Shown here one piece after another: positions 8,419 to 15,571 of a stretch of DNA of 64,000 nt. This DNA comes from Planococcus citreus (GTDB taxonomy: Bacteria > Bacillota > Bacilli > Bacillales_A > Planococcaceae). The position numbers and the translations under genes are program-made. Below the pieces are notes generated by a model. That model made no database searches, was not told the origin of the DNA, and saw only the letters and a list, made by a program, of their open reading frames with translations. The number at the start of each line of letters is the position of its first letter. Position 1 is the first letter of the stretch. Location of the stretch: positions 186,001-250,000 of the forward strand of contig NZ_RCCP01000004.1 of assembly GCF_003664125.1 (NCBI RefSeq), in the 5' to 3' direction.

Positions 8419-9345
8419 ATGAGAATGTTGATGGTAGGAGCAGGAGGCATCGGAGGTTATTTCGGTGCGCGTTTACTGGAAAAAGGGGAAGACGTAACAT
8501 TTTTGGTCAGGGAAGGACGCAAGAAAAAGATTGAAGAAGAAGGCTTACGCGTCAACAGCCGGCACGGAGATCTGCATCTCCAGCCGGCTCTTTTGACGAA
8601 AACGATGCAAGCCGAGCCGTTCGATATTATTCTGCTATCGACGAAAGCGTATCAGCTTGAACAAGCCATCGAAGACATCCGTCCATTTGTCGGCGAAGAG
8701 ACGATGATCTTGCCGCTGCTGAATGGCATTGCGCACGTTGAACAGCTCATCTCTGCATTCGGGGAGGAAGCGGTAATCGGCGGCTTATGCTTTATCGAGA
8801 CAACCATTGCCGAAGACGGTTCGATTGTCCAGACGAGCCCGATTCATCAATTGGTTTACGGGGAACGGGGAGGCGAAAGGACAGATCGCATCGACAAATT
8901 GAAAATGCATTTCGATGGAACGAAAGCGGAATTTGTTTTGAGTGAGGATATCGATCAAGACATGTGGCATAAATACATGTTCATCACGGCGATGTCCGGC
9001 ATCACCTCGCTCATGGAATCGCCCATCGGCCCGATCCGCAAGCTGCCGTCCGGCCAATCTGCCATCCAATCGCTGCTCGAAGAACTTGAAGCGGTCATGA
9101 TGGCAATCGACGCGCCAATCAAAAAAGGGATTGCCGCCATCCAGCTCGACAAAGTGAACAGCATGGACGACAGCATGAAATCATCGATGCAGCGCGATAT
9201 GGAGAAAAGCCAGGGCATTGAAGCCGACCATCTGCAAGGGCATCTCATTGAAAAAGCCCAGCAAGCCGATGTTCCGGTGCCAGTGCTCGAGACCGTTTAT
9301 ACGAAGCTGAAACTGTATGAAGAAAATAACAATAGAAAGAAATAA
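8419..9345 (+). CDS. Ketopantoate reductase family protein
   Basis: A 308-residue protein with an N-terminal Rossmann motif GAGGIGGYFGARL and the C-terminal helical domain of the ApbA/PanE family. Bona fide 2-dehydropantoate reductase makes pantoate for coenzyme A, but many paralogues in catabolic operons act on other 2-oxoacids. Location at the end of the acyl-CoA oxidation-like operon, 15 bp after the MBL gene, favours such a paralogue. I leave the symbol empty for that reason. Confidence 0.82.
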   Translation: MRMLMVGAGGIGGYFGARLLEKGEDVTFLVREGRKKKIEEEGLRVNSRHGDLHLQPALLTKTMQAEPFDIILLSTKAYQLEQAIEDIRPFVGEETMILPLLNGIAHVEQLISAFGEEAVIGGLCFIETTIAEDGSIVQTSPIHQLVYGERGGERTDRIDKLKMHFDGTKAEFVLSEDIDQDMWHKYMFITAMSGITSLMESPIGPIRKLPSGQSAIQSLLEELEAVMMAIDAPIKKGIAAIQLDKVNSMDDSMKSSMQRDMEKSQGIEADHLQGHLIEKAQQADVPVPVLETVYTKLKLYEENNNRKK

Positions 9346-9356
9346 AAAACAGAACA

Positions 9357-9385
9357 TTTACAATATTAAATTACTCCTCTATGAT
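9357..9385 (+). promoter_or_regulatory. SigA-type promoter of cstA
   Basis: TTTACA (9357-9362), exactly 17 bp, TATGAT (9380-9385). Ten of twelve consensus positions match. Predicted start near 9392 gives a leader of about 44 nt. Confidence 0.72.
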
Positions 9386-9435
9386 TAAACAAGACGTGCA
9401 GAAATTTCAAAAAAGACAAAAGGGAGTTGGGAAAT

Positions 9436-11178
9436 GTGAATGCAATTGCTTTAGCTGCTATGGGGTTATTTATATTCGTTCTCGGATACCGGTTTTATTC
9501 CAAATTCGTAGCAGAAAAGATCTTCAAGCTCGACCCGAATTACGTGACACCGGCCCACCGTTACAAAGACGGCGTCGACTTTGTCCCGACCAATAAGTTC
9601 GTCTTATGGGGACATCATTTTACATCGGTTGCAGGGGCTGCACCGATTCTCGGGCCGGCCATCGCCGTTTATTGGGGCTGGCTGCCAGCGGTCCTATGGG
9701 TCGTCTTCGGTACGGTGTTCGCAGCCGGCGTCCATGACTTCGGGACGCTTGCGCTGTCAGTCCGCAACAAAGGGCAATCCGTCGGGACGCTCGCCCACCG
9801 CTTGATCGGCCAGCGCGGGAAAGTGTTGTTCTTGTTTATCATCTTAATCTTGGTTCTCATGGTCAATGCGGTATTCGCTTGGGTCATCGCGAATTTATTC
9901 ATCTCGTATCCGGCCAGCGTCATTCCGGTATTCATCCAAATTCCACTTGCGATTTGGATCGGCTACGCTGCTTACAAGCGAAATATGAAAATGCTTATCC
10001 CTTCTTTGATAGCGCTTGCAATCATGTACGGGACAGCAGTCATTTCCAGCCAAGTAGACTTTTTACAAATCGATCTTGTCCGCTATATGGGCGGGGAAGA
10101 AGGCGCCGGCTTATTCGGGCTTGGCGCGATTTCCAGCGCGTTCTTCATCTGGATAGTCGTGTTGATGATTTATGTCTACATCGCATCCACCTTGCCCGTT
10201 TGGAAACTTCTCCAGCCGCGTGATTTCATCAACTCCCACCAATTGATCGTCGGCCTTGCAATTTTGTATCTTGGGCTATTGTTCACGAATCCTGAAATCA
10301 CAGCTCCGGCAACCAACCCAGGCGCAGATGTCTCTTGGTTCCCATTGCTCTTCATCACTATCGCTTGTGGTGCGATTTCCGGTTTCCACGGACTCGTTTC
10401 TTCCGGCACTTCATCGAAGCAGTTGGATAAAGAAACAGATGCACGCTTTGTCGGGTATTTGGGAGCTGTCGGTGAAGGCGTGCTCGCGTTGATCTCGATC
10501 ATCGCCGTCATCACGCTATTCCCTGACCGTGCCGCATTCAGTGCTTCTTACAGCAGCTTTGCTGACGCAAGCGGCGCCGGTCTTGGAAACTTCATTGAAG
10601 GTGCGACCATCCTTGCTTCCGGTTTGATGATACCGGGCTCGGTCGCTTCGACGATCGTTTCGATCATCGTCGTTTCGTTCGCTGCCACGACACTCGATAC
10701 TTCAGTCCGCCTCATGCGTTATATCATTTCAGAGCTCGGCGTGGAATACAAAGTGCCGCAGCTTGAGAAAAAGCACGTTGCGACGTCGATTGCGGTGCTT
10801 TCGAGCATGGCGCTTGTCATCTTGCCGGAAGGGCCGAACGGATTCGGTTCCGGCGGCTACTTATTATGGCCGCTGTTCGGGACTTCCAACCAGCTGCTTG
10901 CCGGGATCAGCTTGCTGTTGATTTCGATCTGGCTGCGCAAGCTCGGAAGAAATTACATGATCACCATTATTCCGATGGTGTTCTTGATGTTCATGACGTT
11001 ATGGGCCATGTTCCAGCAGGTGTTCCTGCAATGGGCTTGGTACAATGAAGGGTCGAATACCTTGCTGTTTGTCTTCGGGGCCATCATTTTCGTGTTCACT
11101 TTATGGATCATCTTGACGGCTGCACAGGCGCTCATGAGTAAATCAAATCCTGGCTTTTCGGATGAAGATTTGAAATAA
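9436..11178 (+). CDS. cstA: CstA family carbon-starvation transporter
   Basis: A 580-residue polytopic membrane protein of the CstA family, implicated in peptide and pyruvate uptake during carbon starvation. Conserved marks are YKDGVDFVPTNKFVLWGHHF near residue 44 and GFHGLVSSGTSSKQ near residue 319. The length matches Bacillus CstA rather than the 701-residue E. coli form. I chose the GTG at 9436, 10 bases after AGGGAG; the in-frame TTG at 9427 overlaps the ribosome site. A good promoter precedes it and a terminator follows at 11246-11279. Confidence 0.92.
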   Translation: MNAIALAAMGLFIFVLGYRFYSKFVAEKIFKLDPNYVTPAHRYKDGVDFVPTNKFVLWGHHFTSVAGAAPILGPAIAVYWGWLPAVLWVVFGTVFAAGVHDFGTLALSVRNKGQSVGTLAHRLIGQRGKVLFLFIILILVLMVNAVFAWVIANLFISYPASVIPVFIQIPLAIWIGYAAYKRNMKMLIPSLIALAIMYGTAVISSQVDFLQIDLVRYMGGEEGAGLFGLGAISSAFFIWIVVLMIYVYIASTLPVWKLLQPRDFINSHQLIVGLAILYLGLLFTNPEITAPATNPGADVSWFPLLFITIACGAISGFHGLVSSGTSSKQLDKETDARFVGYLGAVGEGVLALISIIAVITLFPDRAAFSASYSSFADASGAGLGNFIEGATILASGLMIPGSVASTIVSIIVVSFAATTLDTSVRLMRYIISELGVEYKVPQLEKKHVATSIAVLSSMALVILPEGPNGFGSGGYLLWPLFGTSNQLLAGISLLLISIWLRKLGRNYMITIIPMVFLMFMTLWAMFQQVFLQWAWYNEGSNTLLFVFGAIIFVFTLWIILTAAQALMSKSNPGFSDEDLK

Positions 11179-11245
11179 TGGCTTTACAGAAGGTGCAGGA
11201 AATCTGCCGCCATTAGAACGTTCATTATTTATAGTAGGAAATGCC

Positions 11246-11279
11246 AAGGGATCATATTCATGATCCCTTGTACTTTTTT
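11246..11279 (+). terminator. Terminator of cstA
   Basis: Perfect 9-bp stem AAGGGATCA/TGATCCCTT, then GTAC and TTTTTT. It lies about 70 bp after the stop codon and just ahead of the cory-CC-star gene. Confidence 0.8.
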
Positions 11280-11296
11280 CAGGAAGAGGTGCCATT

Positions 11297-11560
11297 ATGC
11301 CGATCAGCGACAAACTGAAAAAACTAATCGACTGGTATGAGGCTGTCTTGGAACATCCGCACCGAACGGAAATCGCACGGGAACTCCGAAGTGAAGACGA
11401 TTTGTTCTTATTGATGCTGTATTCGGAAATGCTCGGCATCCCGAATCCGGTCTATTACTACACGCTCGAGCTTTATCCGTACATGATCGAAGAATTCCAC
11501 GACTGGCATTTGCGTATGGGAATGGAAAAATCCCCGCTGTCTGGAATCCGTTGCTGCTGA
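11297..11560 (+). CDS. cory-CC-star protein
   Basis: An 87-residue protein ending in Cys-Cys directly before the stop codon, the feature that names the cory-CC-star family, with the aromatic-rich core PVYYYTLELYPYMIEEFHDW. Members are known as companions of ArsA/Get3-type ATPases, and here the ATPase gene starts 24 bp downstream. The terminal Cys pair may bind metal or be modified; the function is not established. Ribosome site AGGAAGAGG. Confidence 0.85.
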   Translation: MPISDKLKKLIDWYEAVLEHPHRTEIARELRSEDDLFLLMLYSEMLGIPNPVYYYTLELYPYMIEEFHDWHLRMGMEKSPLSGIRCC

Positions 11561-11584
11561 TATTTAACGAAACGAGGGAATGGC

Positions 11585-12526
11585 ATGGACGTGTTATCGA
11601 AAAGCATTATTTTTGTCGGAGGCAAGGGCGGTGTCGGCAAATCGACATCCGCTGCAGCCATCGCCTGGCAATCCGCAAAAGCGGGGTACAGGACTTTGCT
11701 GGTCTCTACTGACCCCGCTCATAATGTCGGGGATATCTTCAACGAACAAATCGGCGGCCGCACAAAAGAAATCGCCGACAATTTATACGCACTTGAAATC
11801 GATCCGGAAATCGAGACGGAAAATTACATCAAAGGCGTCAAAAACAATATCCGCGGGACGGTCCACACAAGCATGATGGAAGAAGTGAACCGCCAGCTCG
11901 ATACGGCAAAAGCCTCTCCTGGAGCGGATGAGGCGGCGCTTTTTGACAAACTGATCCACATCATTCTCGAGGAGCGCCAGCATTTCGACAAGCTGGTGTT
12001 CGATACGGCGCCGACAGGGCACACAATCCGGCTGTTATCGCTGCCGGAGCTGATGGGCGTATGGATTGAAGGTTTGCTTGATAAGCGCCGCAAAACCAAT
12101 GAGAATTATACGGCGCTGTTGAATGATGGCGAACCGCGCGAAGACCCGATTTACGATGTCTTGCGCGAACGTCAGGAACGCTTCTCGAAAGCGCGCGATA
12201 TTTTACTCGACGCTAAGCAAACCGGTTTCGTTTTCGTCTTGAATCCGGAGCGCCTGCCGATTTTGGAGACAAAAAAAGCACTGGAACTATTGGATAAATA
12301 CCATCTCCACGTGAAAACCTTGATCATCAATAAAGTGCTCCCGGAAAAAGTGGAAGGCGCGTTTTTCCAGGAACGCAAAAAGCATGAAACCAAGTATATG
12401 GACATGATTAAAGAAACATTCCCAAAACAGCAGCTATTGTATATTCCGCTGTTTTCGCAAGACATCATCAGCAAGCAACAGCTAGAACAATTCAGCCAAC
12501 ATTTTCAGGAGGGTGACGCAGTTTGA
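11585..12526 (+). CDS. ArsA/Get3-family ATPase
   Basis: A 313-residue single-domain SIMIBI ATPase. Deviant Walker A KGGVGKST near residue 14, STDPAHNVGDIF near residue 42 and the switch II motif DTAPTGHTIRLL near residue 140 are all intact. Family members drive arsenite efflux or guide tail-anchored proteins. There is no arsenite pump or ArsR gene nearby, so an arsenic role is not supported; pairing with the cory-CC-star protein suggests a dedicated partner function. Its stop overlaps the next start (TTGA). Confidence 0.88.
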   Translation: MDVLSKSIIFVGGKGGVGKSTSAAAIAWQSAKAGYRTLLVSTDPAHNVGDIFNEQIGGRTKEIADNLYALEIDPEIETENYIKGVKNNIRGTVHTSMMEEVNRQLDTAKASPGADEAALFDKLIHIILEERQHFDKLVFDTAPTGHTIRLLSLPELMGVWIEGLLDKRRKTNENYTALLNDGEPREDPIYDVLRERQERFSKARDILLDAKQTGFVFVLNPERLPILETKKALELLDKYHLHVKTLIINKVLPEKVEGAFFQERKKHETKYMDMIKETFPKQQLLYIPLFSQDIISKQQLEQFSQHFQEGDAV

Positions 12527-13506
12527 AAGCATTCGTAATGGAAGCAGGACAATATAAACTAAAAGACATGCCCGAACCAACAGCGCAGCCAGGAGAAGTA
12601 GTCGTGAAAATCCGCGACGCAGGCGTCAACCGCCGCGACCTTGGCCTGTTGAAGCGCTACGGGGACAACCCGGAAGCGTTGATTATCGGATCAGACGGTG
12701 CGGGCGTTGTCGAATCGCTCGGAGAAGGCGTGACGGCTTTTGAGGTGGGTGACGAAGTGATCATCAACCCGGCACTGCGCTGGGATGAAAACAGTGACGC
12801 CCCGCCAGCAGGCTTCGATATCCTTGGGATGCCGGATCACGGGACGTTCGCTGAAAAAATCGCCATTTCCGCAGAACAGCTCGAGAAAAAGCCGGCCCAT
12901 CTATCGTGGGAAGAAGCAGCTGGGCTCGCTTTGCCTGCTTTGACCGGGTACCGTGCTTTGTTCACGAAAGGGCAATTGAAAAAAGGCGATACTCTGTTCA
13001 TTCCGGGCGCAGGAAGTGGCGTCGCGACGTTTTTGATTCAGTTTGCGAAAAACGCTGGTGCGACGGTCATCGTTACCTCAAGAAGTGAAGACAAACTTGC
13101 CCAGGCAAAAGAAATCGGCGCTGACATCGCCATTCCGACCGACAGCGATTGGGTCAAGGAACTCGAAGGCCAAACGATCGACCTCGTCATCGACAGCGTC
13201 GGTGGTGCAACGTTCAACCGTTCCCTCGACGTATTGAAAAAAGGTGGGCGCATCGTCATTTTCGGTGCGACGACCGCTGATAATGTCGATTTCAATTTGC
13301 GCAGCTTCTTCTACGGGCAATATCAATTGTTCGGCTCCACAATGGGCAGCCGCGAGGAACTGCGTGACATGATCCAGCACATCGAACAGCACGATACCCA
13401 TCCTGTCGTCGACCGCGTCTTTTCCTTGGAGGAAGCGCAAGAAGCGTTCGATTATTTGGCGGAAGGCAAGCAGTTCGGCAAAGTAGTTTTGCGTGCTTCC
13501 GAATAA
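12523..13506 (+). CDS. MDR family reductase (zinc-binding dehydrogenase family)
   Basis: A 327-residue medium-chain dehydrogenase/reductase. GroES-like domain with GSDGAGVVESLG near residue 52, then the cofactor-binding motif FIPGAGSGVATFLIQFAK near residue 156. The catalytic zinc cysteine is not apparent, so it is closer to NADPH quinone reductase-like enzymes than to alcohol dehydrogenases. TTG start, preceded by AGGAGGG and overlapping the ATPase stop, which implies translational coupling. How it relates to the ATPase is unknown. Confidence 0.82.
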   Translation: MKAFVMEAGQYKLKDMPEPTAQPGEVVVKIRDAGVNRRDLGLLKRYGDNPEALIIGSDGAGVVESLGEGVTAFEVGDEVIINPALRWDENSDAPPAGFDILGMPDHGTFAEKIAISAEQLEKKPAHLSWEEAAGLALPALTGYRALFTKGQLKKGDTLFIPGAGSGVATFLIQFAKNAGATVIVTSRSEDKLAQAKEIGADIAIPTDSDWVKELEGQTIDLVIDSVGGATFNRSLDVLKKGGRIVIFGATTADNVDFNLRSFFYGQYQLFGSTMGSREELRDMIQHIEQHDTHPVVDRVFSLEEAQEAFDYLAEGKQFGKVVLRASE

Positions 13507-13576
13507 AAAAATGAAACTTTTTTGATCATCGGCCGTATATAAGGGTAAGAAAGCAATTTGACTGGAGGTCAACCTA

Positions 13577-13885
13577 ATGGAGAACACAGGAATGAAAATA
13601 CTCGTCCACGCCAGTGCGTTTTTCCTTCCGTTTCTTGTCCCGGTGATTGTCTTTATTCTTTCGGCCGATCAGGAAGTGAAGAAACTATCGATTCAAGCTT
13701 TATTGTTCCAATTGGTCATGAGTGCATTGATTTTTGTATCAAGCTTACTGACGGTGGTTTTAATCGGATTCCCGCTCTTGCTGTTGTTCGGCGCCATTGG
13801 TATCATCGTGCCGATCATCGCCATCATCAAAGCCTTGAACAACGAGCCTTACGACTACCCGGTAGTTGGAGCATGGTACCAGTAA
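13577..13885 (+). CDS. DUF4870-type small membrane protein
   Basis: A 102-residue protein with three hydrophobic segments and a C-terminal motif ALNNEPYDYPVVG, typical of DUF4870/Tic20-like membrane proteins. Function unknown. Ribosome site GGAGGTC upstream of ATG. Stands alone, with a terminator 25 bp after the stop. The region beyond carries the first copy of the composite repeat. Confidence 0.75.
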   Translation: MENTGMKILVHASAFFLPFLVPVIVFILSADQEVKKLSIQALLFQLVMSALIFVSSLLTVVLIGFPLLLLFGAIGIIVPIIAIIKALNNEPYDYPVVGAWYQ

Positions 13886-13906
13886 TGGAATAGAAGCAGC
13901 ATCACA

Positions 13907-13941
13907 AAACCCGCCGAGAATATTTTTCGGCGGTTTTTTTG
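13907..13941 (+). terminator. Terminator of the DUF4870 gene
   Basis: Stem CCGCCGA/TCGGCGG flanked by an A-run and a T-run of seven; loop of about 9 nt. Confidence 0.88.
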
Positions 13942-14064
13942 TGGAATCAAGTGTGTGAAGTACGAGAGAGGGGAAGTAGTAATTTTTATATGGGGGATTG
14001 CGCTCCAATCGAACACCCCATATAGCTCGGACTACGTGAAGAGTATAGTATAGGAAAGTGAGTA

Positions 14065-14262
14065 GAAAAGCTTCCGCTTTTCGACTGCGTTACAGGGGGC
14101 TGCTTTCCGAGGGGCGGGTGTTGAGCCAATGTGCCGCTAAGTGCACGGCACATTTGTCTCGCCAGCCCGCGCGGTCCCTCAGGAGTCAGTCCCCTTCCAC
14201 TCCGTCTCTAGCTTTAGAGGGGAAAATCATTTCTTCAGCTCCTTTAAAATGAAATGTAGAAA
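14065..14262 (+). repeat. Composite intergenic repeat, part B, copy 1
   Basis: Begins with a perfect 7-bp hairpin GAAAAGC-TTCC-GCTTTTC (14065-14082). The downstream part CCCCTTCCACTCCGTCTCTA ends in a CTCTA/TAGAG hairpin and is followed by TTTCTTCA, TAAAAT and AAATGT blocks. These also occur in order at 56967-57158 and, inverted, at 30812-31079. The middle is specific to this copy: an 8-bp inverted repeat ATGTGCCG/CGGCACAT (14129-14153). No open reading frame of note. Confidence 0.85.
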
Positions 14263-14382
14263 TTCATCTTATTATATAGCTTGCTTCAAACAGGTAGAAG
14301 AATGAAGGGTCACGTGTCTTCATCCACAAAACAAACCCATAAATTTAACTTGCTCAATTAGCGGCTTGTCAGACGCACCATC

Positions 14383-14630
14383 TCGGGAAGCGATTCCCCC
14401 GCTAGCTGGTAACTGAATATAGAAGAAGATTTGCTTAAGTAGTCTGCACACAACGAAACCTTTAAGCCGCCGAGCGTCAAGGGTGAGCCGACGCAATAAG
14501 ACAGGTGCTCTCCCTGGCTTATTGCCAAAGGCCAACCCAAAGCCGGGCGGCGAATAGTAAGATGAAGCTTAAAGCAAACACCCAAACATTTACACACAAA
14601 AATTCTAGCTATCTTCGTTAACGCTCGATC
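14383..14630 (+). repeat. Composite intergenic repeat, part A, one unit
   Basis: A unit of about 248 bp. It opens with hairpin GGGAA-GCGA-TTCCC (14385-14398) and GCTAGC, then a core of about 90 nt. Core pairs: GCCGCC (14466-14471) with GGCGGC (14546-14551), GGGT..GCC (14481-14489) with GGC..ACCC (14530-14538), GCAATAAG (14493-14500) with CTTATTGC (14518-14525), and CAGG with CCTG closing the loop. The tail contains a TAGCTATCTTCG motif. A truncated next unit starts at about 14629 (CCGGGAAGC). Same sequence family as 29967-30702 and 57243-57690. Confidence 0.88.
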
Positions 14631-14676
14631 CGGGAAGCTACTATTCAGAGAAGCACCCAACAATGAATGACACATC

Positions 14677-14713
14677 TAAAAAAAGTGCAACGGCTTAAGC
14701 CGCTGCACTTTTT
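14677..14713. terminator. Bidirectional terminator, chiefly for ytoQ
   Basis: Near-perfect stem AGTGCAaCGGCTT/AAGCCGcTGCACT with an A-run on the left and a T-run on the right, so it can act on either strand. It closes the minus-strand ytoQ gene and bounds the repeat region. Confidence 0.85.
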
Positions 14714-14714
14714 G

Positions 14715-15155
14715 TTATTCAAAAATATAAGACAATGCTTTGATCGCCTGGTCGCAAGTTTCGACGGTGGCGTTCGCTTTTTGGGATAGCTCTTTTAGCG
14801 GATGGTGCAATTTTTCAGGGCGGATAACGATGAGCGGCTTATGGCTTGCCAATGCGGCGCTTGCATCCATCGCTGTGTTCCACTGCTTGTACTGCTCGCC
14901 GAACAAGGCGATGACGAGGTCCGATTTTTCCATCAACACGCTCGTGCGCAAATTATTGAAGCTGGATGCTGCGGCATCCTTGAAGATGGCGCTTGGCTGT
15001 TCGCCAAGGATCTCTTCGCCAATATTGTCGGAGCGGTCGTGGTCTTCCATCGGCCCGACGAAATCGACTGGCAAATCGAGCGCCAAGGATTTCTTTTTGA
15101 TTTCTTCGCGCCAGGAGCTGTGAATTTCGCCGGCAAGGTAAACGGTTAATCTCAT
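14715..15155 (-). CDS. ytoQ: YtoQ family protein
   Basis: A 146-residue cytoplasmic protein starting MRLTVYLAGEIHSSWREEI, the YtoQ family opening. It resembles nucleoside 2-deoxyribosyltransferase-fold proteins in its YLAGEI start and its conserved central acidic residues, but the family's activity is unknown. The ATG at 15155 is 9 bases after GGAGG; the ATG three codons earlier overlaps that site. Confidence 0.88.
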   Translation of the reverse strand: MRLTVYLAGEIHSSWREEIKKKSLALDLPVDFVGPMEDHDRSDNIGEEILGEQPSAIFKDAAASSFNNLRTSVLMEKSDLVIALFGEQYKQWNTAMDASAALASHKPLIVIRPEKLHHPLKELSQKANATVETCDQAIKALSYIFE

Positions 15156-15221
15156 GAGTCTCATCCTCCATTTTCCATTTCCTCTTAGTGTAGCATAAAG
15201 CAGTAAGAGTCGGAAAAGGAT

Positions 15222-15443
15222 TCAGACAATTTGGCGTTCTTTCGTGCGGACGGGCATGCATGAAAGCACATGGCTGATTTTGAAATGGCGCTTCTCGCGG
15301 CGCAAAAAACAGTAAGCTTGGAACGAATCACCGCTGACTTTCAGGATTTTGACGCGGCGTTTGCTGATGGTACCGTCATTTGCGATATACATCATGTCGA
15401 TCAATTGCCGGTATTTGAATGCTTTTAGAAGTTGCGCTTTCAT
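15222..15443 (-). CDS. Small WYL-domain protein with a LexA-like box
   Basis: A 73-residue basic protein whose sequence (MMYIANDGTISKRRVKIL, then FQAYCFLRREKRHFKI) matches a stand-alone WYL domain without the usual helix-turn-helix. WYL domains sense nucleic-acid or nucleotide ligands in many stress and defence regulators. Ribosome site GAGGAGGG. A strong promoter (15477-15505) and a palindrome like the Bacillus LexA box (15462-15475) lie just upstream, so induction by DNA damage is likely. Divergent from sbcDC. Confidence 0.8.
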   Translation of the reverse strand: MKAQLLKAFKYRQLIDMMYIANDGTISKRRVKILKVSGDSFQAYCFLRREKRHFKISHVLSCMPVRTKERQIV

Positions 15444-15461
15444 GATAACCCTCCTCGGATA

Positions 15462-15475
15462 AGAACATTTGTTCT
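15462..15475. promoter_or_regulatory. LexA (DinR) box-like palindrome
   Basis: AGAACATTTGTTCT is a perfect palindrome around an ATTT core. The Bacillus SOS box is CGAACRNRYGTTYC, so the GAAC-N4-GTTC core is exact and only the outer bases and one spacer base differ. It lies just downstream of the WYL -10, at the expected transcription start. Confidence 0.6.
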
Positions 15476-15476
15476 C

Positions 15477-15505
15477 ATTATATACCGGGCAGGAGAATGA
15501 AACAA
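15477..15505 (-). promoter_or_regulatory. SigA-type promoter of the WYL gene
   Basis: On the minus strand TTGTTT (15505-15500), 17 bp, TATAAT (15482-15477). The predicted start near 15470 falls within the LexA-like box. Confidence 0.7.
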
Positions 15506-15571
15506 GTGAAATGAATCGTGTATAATGGAACGAACGTATATTCTTTTATATAGAAGAAAGGGGAGCTTTTC

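Noticed and set aside
11585..12526. Arsenite-efflux ATPase function for the ArsA-like gene
   Set aside because: No arsB, arsR or arsD gene nearby; single-domain form paired with a cory-CC-star protein points to another role.
13942..14676. Composite repeat considered as an insertion sequence
   Set aside because: No open reading frame of transposase size or motif, no clear terminal inverted repeats common to both ends of the composite, and no target duplication that I can see.
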